From: Littorina saxatilis
Lineage: Eukaryota > Mollusca > Gastropoda > Littorinimorpha > Littorinidae
Direction of reading: 5' to 3'
DNA: 64,000 bases
NCBI RefSeq assembly: GCF_037325665.1
Contig: NC_090245.1
Coordinates: 103,022,014-103,086,013 of the forward strand
Below are positions 44,278-57,787 of this stretch, one piece after another (position 1 is the first letter of the stretch; every line of letters starts with the position of its first letter). Under the pieces are notes generated by a model. The model searched no databases. It worked only from the letters and a program-made list of their open reading frames with translations, and was not told the origin of the DNA. Made by a program: the position numbers and the translations under genes.

Positions 44278-45689
44278 CCCCGGCAACTCCTCGCACCACT
44301 CCCCCCCCCCCCCCTCCCTCATCTTCCAGTGCGTTGATTTCCCATGAACGTGAAAATCTTCACCTCCTAGAATTCTTCCTCCTGAGAAGCCGCTGCTGTT
44401 TTTAAGCGGGAAGCGTTGTGTTAGTTGATTACTGTCTTGGTTTGATGATGATGTCTGCCAGCACATTCGTAGCCAATGTTTTTGGTTGTTTTTTTGTTTT
44501 TGTTTTTCTCCCCTCGTCCCTCATTCTCCCCCGTCTTTTGTTTGTATGAAGTTTGGTTTGCTGCCGATGTAGAAAGTCCTGTTCCGTTCTCATTTTACTA
44601 CTGCTTTTTAGGTGCCACAAACATGTATGTGTGTGTGTATATATATATGAATGTAAAGTGTATAAATAATATTAAAAAGAAAAAGAAAAAAAGAAAAAAA
44701 ATGAAAAACGAAAAAAAAAAGAAAGAAAAAAAGAACCAAGCGCCAAACGGCAATAACCTACCAAACAACAAGAGCTCAGTGGCACTTGAAAAGCAGAGTT
44801 AGCTTGAAACGGATCAGGTACACTCAGCCCAAAGCCAAGACTGCATTTTTGATGGAAGCTTTGAAACCTTATGTTTTTATCTGTGTGCATGCCATGAGAT
44901 GTTATTTATCTTTGATTTTAGGAGAATAGGGAACAGAAACATTGTGCGCTAGTTCTCCTTTGCCATTAATCATGTTTGCAGCTGACTACTATAGCATTTT
45001 GGTAAGCCAGGGCATCTGTCACAGAGTGTCGGTGATAGATGTAAGACAAACAAGTGATAAAGGTCAGTTATTTGTAAACAAACACTTGCCGTAGCGTTAG
45101 AATACAAGAATGAAACTGCTGAAATTATCATATGCGTCTCAGACATTTTTTAAACATCGTGAGCTGGAATTTTATTTCATGGTTGACACCAGATTTAGTG
45201 TGAACAGTTGCAGATAATATGACTTCTGTCAGTGAGCAAATCTGTGGCTTTATTATTCGTAGCTTCTTTTTGAACCTTATTTGTTATTCGCAATTTTTGT
45301 TGATGGTTGATTTTTTTTGAGAGTAGGTTACTTTAAAAAGCAGACTTGTTCCTGAGTAAGAGGAGTTAAAGCGTACCTATAAGGCAAACTCTGGAACAAT
45401 ATTGCAGATGTTTTGTCAGCAGGAAGTATGGCAGACCTTCTGCTTTACGGCTGTTTTATTTTCTTTTAACGCAGTGTATCGTACAGATGACAAAATCTTC
45501 ATTCCATGCAGAAACTTACTTGCATTGTGTTAGAAGACAGTGTCATTTTTCTGTGCATTAAATGATGCAGGGTTAATTGTACTTTGTACCAGCTGGCCTT
45601 TCACTGCTGTTTAGATAAGACTAAGAACCCCACTGGTCACGGAGGTTCACAGCGGAGTCTCCATTCAGCTTCAAAATCGCTGAAAAGGC
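44278..45689 (+). other. ELL 3' UTR (probable), no gene
   Basis: No ORF of note. Contains a C-run (44302-44313) and an A-rich (AAAGAAA)n stretch (44670-44730). ATTAAA at 45558 is a possible polyadenylation signal. The true transcript end cannot be set; it could lie beyond the large insertion at 45690. Confidence 0.55.
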
Positions 45690-45702
45690 ATTAAATTACA
45701 TA

Positions 45703-45902
45703 TTCCTACTCCGAATCACATGTAGCATTGACACAATCGGAGATGCTAGGTTCTGAAAAGGCTAACCGTCTAAGGGAAGCAACCCCAACCACAAAAAGTG
45801 TAAACGTAGCCATGGTAATGACCATACACCCGGGGAGTTACCTCCCATCGTGCATGCCATGTCACTACTGCTACTGAACACGTGGCTCATATCATTCGAC
45901 CT
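45703..45902 (+). repeat. second DIRS-type element, left inverted terminal repeat
   Basis: Mirrored by 59479-59682, with only the outer tips differing. Confidence 0.9.
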
Positions 45903-46014
45903 TACAGCTTTCGAGGGAGCAGGTTGTTGATTTTTGGGCTCCCCTGTGGCTGCGCTGTTTGGTGTTGTTTTGACACCCACCGGCCACGTTACCGTCTATC
46001 TTGCCTCCTGCTTC

Positions 46015-46612
46015 GTAGTTGGTGAGCTCTTTCCATTTTGGTCATTATTTTGACAGGAAATTTGTTGTAGTTGCTGATTTTCGTCCGTGTTTGGACCTGT
46101 GATATTTCAGTGACTACTGTTGGCCGCCATTTTTGTTGTCAGCATGAGTTGACAGATTTTTGTGGCTAGGCCGATGTATTTTGGAGGTAAACGTAATTTT
46201 ACCTTCTTACTTGCTTGCTGCTTTGTTTAGTTGGTAAGCTTGTTCCTTCTTGCCTTTGGTTTGACAGGAATTTATCTATAGTTGCTGACTTTTTGTCCGT
46301 TTGGACTCCTAAATGCGTTTCAGTAACTTATCTTGTGGCCGCCACTTTCGGTTGCTCAGCTTTCCTGACAGCTTATTTATGTGGCTAGGCCTATGTTATG
46401 GTGAGGTTCTCCTTACTTTACCTGCGTTTTTGCCTTCTGCTTTGTTAGTTGGTAAGCCATTTCATATTTCGTCATTACTTTGACAGGAATTTTTGTTATT
46501 GCTTAATTTTCGTCCGTTTTGGACTTCTAAATTTTGTCCAGTAACTTATCGCTTGGCCGCCATTTTGTGTATCAGCGTTGCTGACAGTGGTTTACTTGGC
46601 TAGGCTTTAGCA
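46015..46612 (+). repeat. three tandem units of about 215 bp in the leader
   Basis: TTTGACAGGAA recurs at about 46050, 46262 and 46480, and GGCCGCCA at about 46122, 46338 and 46555. Each unit has TTAGTTGGTAAGC, GTCCGTTTTGGAC and TTGGCTAGGC. This directly follows the left terminal repeat, the promoter/leader position. Confidence 0.82.
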
Positions 46613-46919
46613 GGTATCTACCAGTCCGTAGGACTGGTCGTGGTTTCGGATTTAACATGTTTGTTATGTTTTGTTCGTTACTCTTTCTGCCTCGAACAAA
46701 CACTTTGTGGGGCAGTTATATACTGTTGTATGTCCTGTTTCTTCTCCTCGCCTTCTCTGCCGTTAGCAGATCAGGTGTTGCAGGTGTCTGCTTATCTTTG
46801 TGAAGAAATTTTCGCGTTCCAAGCCTGCGTCTTCCGTTGGTCCCGCTGTCTGTGGGCGACGTCACCTTGTTGGCTTCTTTGACGCTTCCGGCCGAGACGT
46901 TGTCTAGGGCGGATGTTTT

Positions 46920-48620
46920 GCTTCTTCGTCTTCTACCGCTGTGGTTGGCGATTCAAGTAAGTCGAGCTGGTCCACAGGCCCTCGTGAGGCCGTCGGACAG
47001 TCCCTGCTGGGACACAGCTCTTTTCGGCGGGTTCACGACCCGCAAACCCCTGTTCAGTCGCACCCTGGCTTCACTGAAGACCATTGTGTGGCTGAGCAAT
47101 GGCGGCAGTTGGTTCCGGCTACTTCTCCGACGTACGCACCCGCTGGGGTCGTTTCCGGAGTTGTCTAGCCGTTTCCGACTGCTGCGCTTCCGGCACTCGC
47201 CGGAAGCATAGGTCCCCCGATGTACGCACCCGCTGTGGTCGTTTCCGGGGTTGACCAGGTCCCCCGATGTGCGCACCCGCTGTGGTCGTTTCCGGGGTTG
47301 ACCGGACGTTGCCCCCCGGGCATTCGTCCTCTGTTCAGTCGCACCCTGGTTTCCTCGAAGACCATTGTGTGGCGGAGCAGTGGCGGTAGCCGTTTCCGGC
47401 GCTGCGCTTCCGGCACTCGCTGGAAGCATAGGTCCTCTGACGTACGCACCCGCTGTGGTCGTTTCCGGGGTTGACCGGACGTTGCCCCCCGGGCATTCGT
47501 CCTCTGTTCAGTCACACCCTGGCTTCCTCGAAGACCATTGTGTGGCGGAGCAATGGCGGTAGCCGTTTCTGGCGCTGCGCTTCCGGCACTCGCTGGAAGC
47601 ATAGGTCCTCTGACGTACGCACCCGCTGTGGTCGTTTCCGGGGTTGACCGGACGTTGCCTTTTAGGGCATTCGGGCTTCCGGCCTCCGTCCTCGCATTCG
47701 GCGCTTCCGCTTTTCGCGGTCTCGTCTGGTGCTTTCCGGCTCCACCCGGATTTACTGCTCCTTTCGCTTCCACTTCCTCCCGGATGTCGGTAGCTGAGGG
47801 GCAGCGCCAGCCCTTCGGGCAGGTGGTGTCTCAGCTCTGGCCGATGTAGTCAGCGTTTCAACCTTCGGTTGTCGCGTCGACTGCCGTTCCGGTGCCTGCG
47901 GCTGCAGACTTGCCGTCTTCTCTCTCTTAGCCTGGTCGAGGCATGAGTTAGGACGACGTCGGGGGGGACGGATTTCCGGTTTTCCGGTTATGCCGTTTCA
48001 CCGGCCTTCCACCAGTACGTGGACTTCGGTTTTTTCGCCGGTTGTGTCGGACATTCAGTCTGTCGTCAGCGATTCCACACGTGCTGGTTATTGGGAAAAA
48101 GGCTTAACGCTGTCCTCTAAGCTGCGGCAGAGGTCACGTCGAAGGTTTTCCCGGGCGGGGCTTCGGCCTCCTACACTTCCTGTCTGGAAGCATAGGTTCT
48201 CCATCACAAGCGCACGTAGTGGCTTGTCTGGGGTTGATCGAGGACTGGCCTACGGGCGTTCGGGTTCCGGCCCCAGTCCTCTTCTGGTCTGTCTCACTCT
48301 TGTTCCGTCGTGGGCATTTGTGTTTCACCAGTGCGGCAGCCGTTGTCGGCGTGGTGTTTCCGGTTTTACTGGAAGCATAAGTCCTCCATTTCAAGTACAC
48401 GTTGCGGTTTTGACTGGAGTTGACAGAGGACTGGCCTACGGGCGTTCGGGCTTCCGGCCTCAGTCTACTCTATGCATCTTTCGCTTCCGTTTTTTGCGGT
48501 TTTGTCTGCTGCATTTCCGGCTCTGTTCGGATACCCTTCTCCTCTTCCTGACACTCCTTCGGAGGTCGGTGGGTGAGGAACAGCGGCTGGCCTACGGGCA
48601 TTTAGGCTTTTAGCCTCAGC
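46920..48620 (+). repeat. GC-rich imperfect tandem repeats, about 176-185 bp
   Basis: CCTCTGTTCAGTC recurs at 47328 and 47504; CGCTGTGGTCGTTTCCGGGG at about 47228, 47276, 47449 and 47625; GGCCTACGGGCGTTCGGG at about 48247 and 48432. Reading frames across these units repeat the same residues and are not a known protein. The + strand is poor in A. Confidence 0.75.
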
Positions 48621-51174
48621 CGGGGCAGTCTTCACTTTACCTGTTGGGTGTTGCGTTTACTGCCTAGTCAGTTCGGGTGGCCCTGGACGTTTCCCCTATT
48701 CACGACCGTCAGTAGGGGGATAAGTCAGGTCTTTTTCCGGTTGGATGGTTTTCCGGTTTCCGGTCATCTCATTCATCAGTTTACCACCAGCAACTGTGAC
48801 TTCGGTTTGCGTTCGTAGCTGAGCTATTCTGGTTCTCAGTCTTTAGTCAGCAATCGAACACGTTCTGGATTTCCGTCGCAGCTCAAGCTTCGGCTCAGGA
48901 TTTCCCTTGGGTGCATCGACATTGGTGGCTTCCTTGTTGGTTGACTTTGTTGTCGATGTCGGACTTCCGTTCCGTGAAGATAGGATGTTTTTTCTACTTC
49001 CGGTTCCTTAGTCACCTTTTGTAGGTACCACGGGTTGCAGGTTTTGGCTAGCCCATCTCCTCCCGAAGGTGGTATCTCTAGTGTTTTGGTTCTGCCGCTG
49101 TTTCTACTATGGTTCAGTTCCGGAACATGCAGCCTTGGCTGGCTTCGGCTACACGGGCTTCACCTTTTGTTCCTTCTTGCTTATTCAGCCTTTGGAACTT
49201 GCCTCCTTTCTCTACTCTGTTGGCCAGCCCTTGCTAGGGTGAGCATGGAGCAGATGAGGCTGCCCTTCCTTCTCTACGCTCGTACGGCGGGTATCGGAGG
49301 GACTCGTTTCTTTCGCGTTCTCAGTTCCCTGAACAGTCAAAGAGAGTCGCTTAAACTTTGCCTGCAGTAGAGATTCAGTCGAGTAGAGATCACCAGGTCT
49401 CTGACTGCTTTACAAAGGTTGAAGGAAGGTAGGGCTAGCATACTCAGAAACATGCTTAGCAGAAGCATGCTCATTCCTCTGGTTAAAGTGTAACTAAACA
49501 AGCAAAAAGGAAAATCATCGTTCAGCAACCTTTACACTTTGATATGAAGAAGGGCCTCATATACTGTCGAACTGCGAAAAAAAAAATTTTTTCTCTCACT
49601 CGGACACTGTTTGACGGACATGTGAAGTGCGCGCCAGGAACGACAATCTTGTCAGTTTACCTGATTAATGCCCTTAATTTTTGGTTCTGGTACTTTCAGT
49701 TCCGGCTGTTGTCATCAATCTACCAAAATAAAAGATCAAACGGAGTTTTCGATTTTTATTTCATGGTTCAGAAAAATATTGCTTATTTTCTGAAGTCAAC
49801 CGCTTTAGCGAATCTTTCTTTGATTCTTAAAAGTCATTTCAGATTTTTGAAAAATAGTTAACGGTTAGTAATTACCAATACATCGTAAACAAACATATCG
49901 ATTGGTTTTGGTAAGAAGACACAAGTGCGATGAATGTGGTACCAGTATTTTTGTGGTAAGTAAGGATGCATTTCTTTGCTGTAAGCACATTTACAATGCA
50001 CATTTAATCTGTTTAGCAACATAAACGAAAGCATGGTACAGTGCCGCTTGTTTGTGGTCTATCTTTTCGCGGCAGATGCGTAACAATTAGGGTCTCAGTT
50101 GGAAAAAGCTGCTCGGAACCAGAGCAGATTTGGCTTGGGTTCTTTGAGTGTGAATGATCGACGAGTGGCTTGACATTTTTAACGAATCATTACTGTAGCC
50201 TACTTGAAACCATCATCTGTTTCTGAATTTGTCATCAGTTATGATTGAGCAGTCTCATAGGAATCGTCCATAAAATGTTAAACCGAAAAAGGGCAGACGA
50301 TTCTGAATCACACAGGCTGCTGTACAAAATCAGATCTAAAACGATATTTTGAACTGCGACGTCTGCGTAAATGCCCTGTAACAAAATACCGTGTCCTGGT
50401 CATGTGTATACACATCAGCTTCTATTGGGAAGATCAGTATTTTATATTAATCACAAATACAAGATTAGAAATAGTTCTGAAGATCGCCTTTGATTTCAGT
50501 TTCAGCGGCAAACTAGCAGATCTGTCCAAACCCGCATCGTTTCATGGTTGAAACTTGAATAATCCCAAATAGATCTGAGTGGGGGTAAGTTTTATAGTAT
50601 TTAAATTTTTTACGGCAGTTTTATTTAAAGATAGTGTAGTGGATGTCTCTGGTGAAGACTACATGCAGTTATATGAATTTTTTGTTGTAATATTAAAATG
50701 ATTGTTCTTTATTTACACAATTGAATAATTTGTATTTATTTGTTTGCAGATGACGGCATACTGAGTGCTCCAAGAACATACGCCTGCTGGCATTTTGTGT
50801 CTTTTCTGAAGACGTCGAGGCAAGCAGAAGTCACGGTCCTGGCCACACACACACAATGACATGAACAAGAAATGATATTTTTTCATGGGCATATCCAGTA
50901 TTAAAACTTTATTACCATGCAAACGCAACGATAAGAATTTAGAGAAGGTCATCGGTCACACACACACACTGGGCGGATCCGGCCTTTGTATTCTAAGTGA
51001 CGATTTTGGAAAGAAGTTGGCTAATTAGTTTGCTCAGGTTGCGCCAGATCTATCAGTTGTCCTTGTTGTGATTCAAATTTTTCTTCTTAATATTATTTAC
51101 TTTTTTGGAAGGTGTATTAGGGGATGTTTCTTGGCTCGGATTGATCCATTTTCCTTGTTTTTATCAACATTTGT

Positions 51175-51177
51175 CGG

Positions 51178-51214
<37 letters not shown>

Positions 51215-51320
51215 GGAGGTTGAACGCTTCGCGTCTTCAACTAAACGCTTCGCGTCGTCAAATTGTCCCTTAAAGAAATTTGGAATCTCCCCCTTAAAAA
51301 TGATGTGATCCGCCCCTGCA
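51175..51320 (-). repeat. MITE remnant (CAGGGGCGG family), reversed, with poly-C
   Basis: 33 C at 51180-51212, CGCTTCGCGTC twice, and the end GATGTGATCCGCCCCTG. The right end matches the family at 14695 and 19303. Confidence 0.65.
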
Positions 51321-52556
51321 CACACACACAAACACACACAAATAGAGAAGTAATAAATGGATACAGTTTTTCTTTATTTAAATTACAATCGGATGTGGTC
51401 GTAGAACAGGCACTGTAAACAAAACCTAGCATGATATACCACTTGTGTGATGTTTCGGTCAATATATATCTTTATTTTCCTTTCAGAAATACATTGGCGT
51501 TTTGAATGTCAAGGGAAGTGATACAAATGCTGCAGCGGGCTATCAAGAACGCGAAGGCAAACAAGGTAAATACCTACTTCTGACATTAGTTTACTTATTA
51601 ACTCTTTCTATACTGGCCATTATCTCCCCAGTCTCTCCCCAGAAACTGGCCATTTGCATGGGTTTGCAAACAAATTCTCAAAAATAAACAAAACAAGATG
51701 CAGCCTTCAAACTCATAGGTTTTATTGTGAATATATTGCTAAAACATATGCCAAAGTTTGGTTTCATTGTTGTGAAAAAAAATAAAAATATGATGTCCAG
51801 AATTTATGGGTATATTTTACGCAATACGAACAAGGGGGTATGTATTTTGACTTAGAAGCATTTTTTCTTATGAAGGCTCTGTTTGCAACAAAACTGTTTC
51901 TGTTTACTTGTATGAAGATTGTGCTTACACAAAAACATAACAAATACAAACTGATTTTCCATTTGGTGGTCATGTAAGCATTGTGAACATGTCCGAAAAA
52001 TCTGATCACACACCATGTGGTCGACATGCAGACCTGAACGGCCAGTGTATGGTGGCAGAGTTGGAAAATAGGAAAAGATGCCAATCCTTCATCAAAAACC
52101 GAAGAAAATCGTCATTGTAATAAGTTTGCTTTATTCTAAATCAAACGACTAGGATAGACGACAAACACATTCAATTCTATGTAAAACATACACAATGCTC
52201 ACGTTAACAAGCTGGCCATAACAATGTGCCCATCGTGCATGAAGTGTGGCTTTGGTCGGATCAGTAGCCGTGCTTTGTCTGCGATACTAAACATGAAATT
52301 TTGTTAAAGCGACGATTTAGCAATGTTGTTGTTGCTGCTGCTGCTGTCTGTTCTTGTCATGACATCTCGTTTTTTTCCCTCCTGATTCTGAGAAGAAGCT
52401 GTTTAATTGTGATATCAGGCCTAGGAACCCCTGATTTTCACTTGGAGCATTCTCAAAGAAACTTAGCGTATGTTAAGAAAAATGAGTGTTCTCCACACTT
52501 TGTCTTTTGTTGTTCGTTGTCGTTGCATGTCTACCGTTCCACAGTCACCTACTATA

Positions 52557-52945
52557 GCTGATGGGGTCTATGTCGACCAAAAGAATGGGATTCACTGTAG
52601 GTCGAGTTCCTGTAGGTGGATTCTCTGTATACCTAAGACTTTAAAATTGACAATCTTGTATACAGGGAATACCACAGGGTGTAGTTCCTGTAGCGTTTTG
52701 CTAATATCAATGAAAGTCACGTGATGCTTAGCGACATCGTTAGAATTTGATGTTTTTCGATCTTTTTTTTTATATTTCTTAGAAATTCGAGTATGGTTTG
52801 CAAGTTTTATTGAAAAACTGCACCCTGTGGGATTCCCTGTATACTAGATTGCCAATTTTAAAGTCTTAGGTATACAGAGAATCCACCTACAGGAACTCGA
52901 CCTACAGAGAATACCACTCTTTTGGTCGACATAGACCCCATCAGC
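52557..52945. mobile_element. Mutator-like fold-back element
   Basis: Terminal inverted repeats of about 135 bp (GCTGATGGGGTCTATGTCGA at each tip) with few differences. The flanks carry a perfect 9-bp duplication CCTACTATA (52548-52556 and 52946-52954). A 9-bp target duplication with long inverted repeats is the hallmark of Mutator-like elements. 389 bp, non-coding. Confidence 0.9.
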
Positions 52946-52999
52946 CCTACTATAAGTGCAAGTGTTAAATGACGTATTCAGGCATGAAAATTCTCCGTA

Positions 53000-53400
53000 T
53001 TTTCCGTATTTCTGAAAAGAATAAACCGTATTTTTTTTTCCCGTATTTTTCCTGTTTATTAAAAAAATTTTACTTTTTTTTAAATTTTTTTAATTTTTTA
53101 TTTTTTTTAATTTTTTTATTTATTTATTTTTTTTTTTTCCTAGTCATAGTTATAGTAAAATAGTTTTGGGGCCATGTTTGAATCCAATTTTAAGGCTCAG
53201 ATAGCCCCAGATTGCACCAAATTGCACCCTTGAAAAAAAAAAAATTCCGGGGGGGGGCATGCCGGACCCCCCTAGAAGTCTTGGCGCTTCGCGCCTGCGA
53301 AACTTATGCGCCTTCGAATTTTGTTTTCAGTATTTTTTTTTCTTCAGTTTTCATGCCTGGTATTTCCACAAAAGACTGCTTGCAGAGAATCATGTGATGC
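53000..53400. other. T-rich low complexity and GC-rich repeat scrap
   Basis: A T-rich stretch (53030-53150) with TTTTTTAA motifs, then GGGGGGGGCATGCC and GGCGCTTCGCGCC, similar in style to the centre of the CAGGGGCGG MITE. Confidence 0.5.
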
Positions 53401-54124
53401 CAATGACAGGTAAGGACATGTGGTAATACATACTACGTTTTGGAACCAGGGAAAATGCAGCACAAATTATTTATCAACCAAATTGATTGACTTGTGCACC
53501 ACGACAAAAGTTTTCTTTGATCCATAAAAGGTCTTTTGCCAGAAAAATTGCTCTGAACATCAAGTACCCTGCAAGGTGTCACACATTTACATTATTGAAA
53601 TAAAAAGAAAACACACCAGTAACCAGGTTAGGTACGTTAATATCTATAATCAATATCTCGGCACGTTACTGCCTTCTTCGGGATGGTAAGCTGAACATTA
53701 TTGAACAAAATAATCGGTTTAGATTGTATACTTTGATTCCTGAACGAAGAAGCAGAGGTACTGCATACAACTAGGACTGTAATATCAGCTTTTGCCTGAA
53801 ACACACACACATACACTTATAAAATTAATGCAATGTCATTGTATGAAGCCAGAACAATCACTAACTTACATAGTTGGTCACACAATTACCCATCACTGAA
53901 CAATAAATCGAAGTCGGGTGGATTCAATGACTAAAGCAGTAAAGGCTTTGAAAAAACCCTCATCACAAAACATCCCCCCCCCCCCAAAAAAAAAAAAAAA
54001 AAAAATTAAATAAATAAATGAAATTAAACAGGTTGTGTATATAGCGCAGTAAACACCATGCAGGTACAAGCAAAGATTTGACAGTGATTATCCTTGTTTT
54101 ATATAGCACACATTTTCTAGTTTT

Positions 54125-54297
<173 letters not shown>

Positions 54298-55399
54298 AAA
54301 GTAATTTATTGACCTGTGGGTTATTTGCGTTTGTATACACATTGGTGATTCGTAAACTATGTTGAAAGAGATTGTCAAACAATATTATATGGGGTGTCTT
54401 AAAAAAAAATGTATATCAACAAAATCTGTCATTATTATCAGGCACACGGTTTTAACAAAGCTATGTCACGGAATGCAACATAAGTGGCTTAAAAAGTCGT
54501 GTTTTTGTGTGTGCAGGATATTCGCTAGGACAGGACCTCAAGCTGAACCAGCACAACAGCGATGCATTCTTCCATGGCTTCCACAAAAGTCTTTCACCTA
54601 TAGCGGGCATTGCATACAGATAAATTCTTTAGACCAATTATACCTCTGTTCCCATGTTAAACATGGAATAATTCTGGACAAATGCGAGGACGTTAGCTTT
54701 TTTTTATTTTATTTTTTTTATCATTTTACTTATCATTAAAACTTGTTTAGATTTCGATTCGTAAACCATTTACAGTAATCCTTTGTTTTTTAACTTTGTT
54801 CATCTTACCACAGTCACTTCGTTGTTTAGATTTATCATTAAATTTGTTACCATTATGCAGGAAAAATGTAGAATAAAACCAGGAGAGCTTTCGGTAGAAG
54901 ATATTTCCTGTGTCAAAAGTTAATGCTTATTCTGATTAATGGGTGCTCCAAACTAAGTTATTTTGACTGCCTTATTCGAATTCATTTCCAAGACAGGGCT
55001 GAGAAGTGGAGAAGCTTTGGAGAATATCGTAAAAATTGTCTGGGTGTTTATGCAAAACTTTCGAATATGTCAGATTTTACTTTAGAGATTTTAAATACTG
55101 TTAACTGACAGAAATGCTATAACTTCTACACCAATTGACTGGATAACTTCATATTCAGCATACTTAAACTTGATTCTATGCATGTGCAGTTCACAAAGTG
55201 GCAAATTTTTAGGTTAAATTATCTAACTTTTGCATCACCAATGACACCAACGCTTTCGTGTCTGAGGATTGCCCTGAACCTAGCTGTAACTGCATGCTTT
55301 CTTCAGGTCATCGATAGCCTGGGGGTTGAAGGGGATGTTTTTACATACTCAGACATTCAAAATAATCAAAAAGGTAAAAGCCTGAAGGGTTTAAATTAG

Positions 55400-57787
55400 G
55401 TAAAAATGGCTACCGCTCAATGTCAAAACTCGTTCTGTTTAGTCGACCCCCAAATTTGGAGAAAAAAATTAAAATTGCACAAAAGTCAGACCATTCAATT
55501 TACAAAATTGCCACTTACTGGAAAGGCAGAACATAAACTGAAGATAATGAATACCATATATAAAATAATTGGTTCAACAGATGCAGAAGTAATTTGTATG
55601 GTTGTGGGTGTCCTTTTTAGGGGGGTCAACCCTGTAGAAGAGACGATTTTCTTTAATTATCAATCCGTAATATATTGTTTGTTATGCATACAAGATTAAC
55701 ATTGACAAATACTTCAAGACTCCTCATTGATCTTAAGAAATGTTGTGGGTTTTTTTGTTACTGACTGATTCACTTTCTATTCACTTTACTCTACATAAGT
55801 CACGACAAGAAAAGCAAGGGAGGTAATTTCTTCGGAAGAGGTAATTCTCTCCCCTCAGAACGATTGTTGTAGTTTGTTTGATTTTGTTCCCTTCTAATAA
55901 GTATTATTTAAAATAGATCTTTACATCTTGATGTGAAAGGCGCAGTACCCCCCTCCCCCCAGGATGTTAAATTCTAGGTTGTGTCCATGTAAAATCCTGA
56001 TCCTAGTCAAGATCCGAGTTGGTTTTTCATGCAACTGTGCCTCTTTATGCCACTCAATTAGACATACTTTGCAATCCATAATTGCACGAAACTAAGTACA
56101 GGAAATACGTTGTTGTCGTGTTTTTAATATTACATAATGAAATAAAAAATGTCACAACTGGTTTCGTGTTGGGCTTTCTCTCTCTGTCTGAATCTCATAA
56201 TTACTTACTTCTGAGGCCTGAAATGTGTTGCAGGCATTGTTCAGCTTACATTTATTGTTACAATTTTTGTGGATATGTTATTAAGTGTGTCTGTGTTTCT
56301 ATCATTCGTTATCAGTGTGGTTAAAAAAAAAAGCACACGTCAAAGTAATTTACCCTTCATCATTATCAAAACATGCAGATACAGGCAATAAATATTTGTG
56401 ATACTTTAAGTTGCGTTTTTTCTTTTTTTCAGAGCAAACACACATCGTACTTGTTCAAACGTGTATATTCTGCACTTTCTAATACCCTGCATGGATCTCC
56501 AAATCAAGAATAATGAAAAGGCGTCTAATAGCCCTGCAGCACTCACACGAACATGATAGAAGCTTGCATGCATGCACCCAGGCTCGCTGTCTTCGGCTAA
56601 AAGAGCTTACCGTTGGATCTTCGCTCAGACAAATGTAGCTGTCTTGTCCACTTGCTCCTGTCGCATAGATCTGCAATGTGCAACATCATCTTTGATTAAT
56701 AAGTCTGAGGCACAGACAAACACACACGCGCGCACATTTGCGAGAGAATGCACGTCAGTCTATTCAATCAAACGGTATAAAAACATACCACAGACGTGGT
56801 GGTGGGAACTGGACATTCGCCGTATTACAAAGATTCATTTGTGTGTGTATGTTTAATCAAAAGTTCATCTTGCGCACATTCAGTCTATATTGTAACAGGA
56901 CCCATCCCGTAAAAACTTCGAACAGATCTATTAAATTCTGAAATCCTTGACAAGTTTTTTTTCAATCATCTGTATCTGACCGAAGTCAAAAAATCAGCCA
57001 GTACACGCATCTACCCCCTTACACGACAATACATATGTGGCGAAAAAAGGAATCGAGAGGGGGGGAACAAGGAATAAATTAGATCCAGAAATAATTCCAC
57101 TTCATCATTCCAAAATTCAAGTGTGAAGTGATCAGATACTGTGGTAAAGATACGTGCTTAGTATCACAAATGAAAATACAAGCCCTAGGGTTTTAAATCA
57201 AGGAAACAATTAAAGTTAAGGAAAGATCAACAGAAATGTCGAGAACATGTAAAATATTGTACTTACAATCTGTTTCAGCATGCTCTTCGAATAATAATCT
57301 TCCAGTCAGCCTCGTGCTTACGACTTCGACAGGATGTTGCCTCTCACGCTGAGCCAGTACATTTGGAGTGAATTCAAAGGCCAGAGATGCAGTACAAGCA
57401 CATTAGTTAGATCCAATTCATTTACATTGCTACCTTGCCCAATTTATGGCTATTTCTGTTGGTAACATCACACAATGTGGCAAGCAGTGCTTGTTGCCGA
57501 CTCTGCTGGGACAGGCAGCAGACGATTTTATTTAGGAACCAAATTCTGATTGGTTAAAACATAAAACCGGAACTCAAAGTACCACTTGTTCTTTGGAAGT
57601 ATCAAATCAAGAACAGATAAGCAGGTAAATCTGAAATGGGTTCAGCACTTTTAAAAAATCGTAGTAAATCAGAAAACACAGTAAACGTTGGAAAAATCGT
57701 CCAGTATCGCTTCTACAGGTCTATACTTGGACAAAACATAAAGCAATTCAGTAAAGCTGACACTTCAAAATGTCTGTTTAGTTACAC
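55400..57787. other. right part of the TTAA insert, no gene recognised
   Basis: AT-rich. A minus-strand block at 57269-57390 ends in a good donor (GATTGTAAGT) and another at 56622-56679 has acceptor and donor signals, but the peptides match nothing I know. Confidence 0.4.

Noticed and set aside
47220-47660. CRISPR-like array
   Set aside because: Repeat units are long (about 176 bp) with no short repeat/unique spacer pattern, and the genome is eukaryotic.
46837-48613. Overlapping frames of 124-207 codons as host genes
   Set aside because: They repeat with the tandem units inside the second DIRS-type element and match no family on reading.
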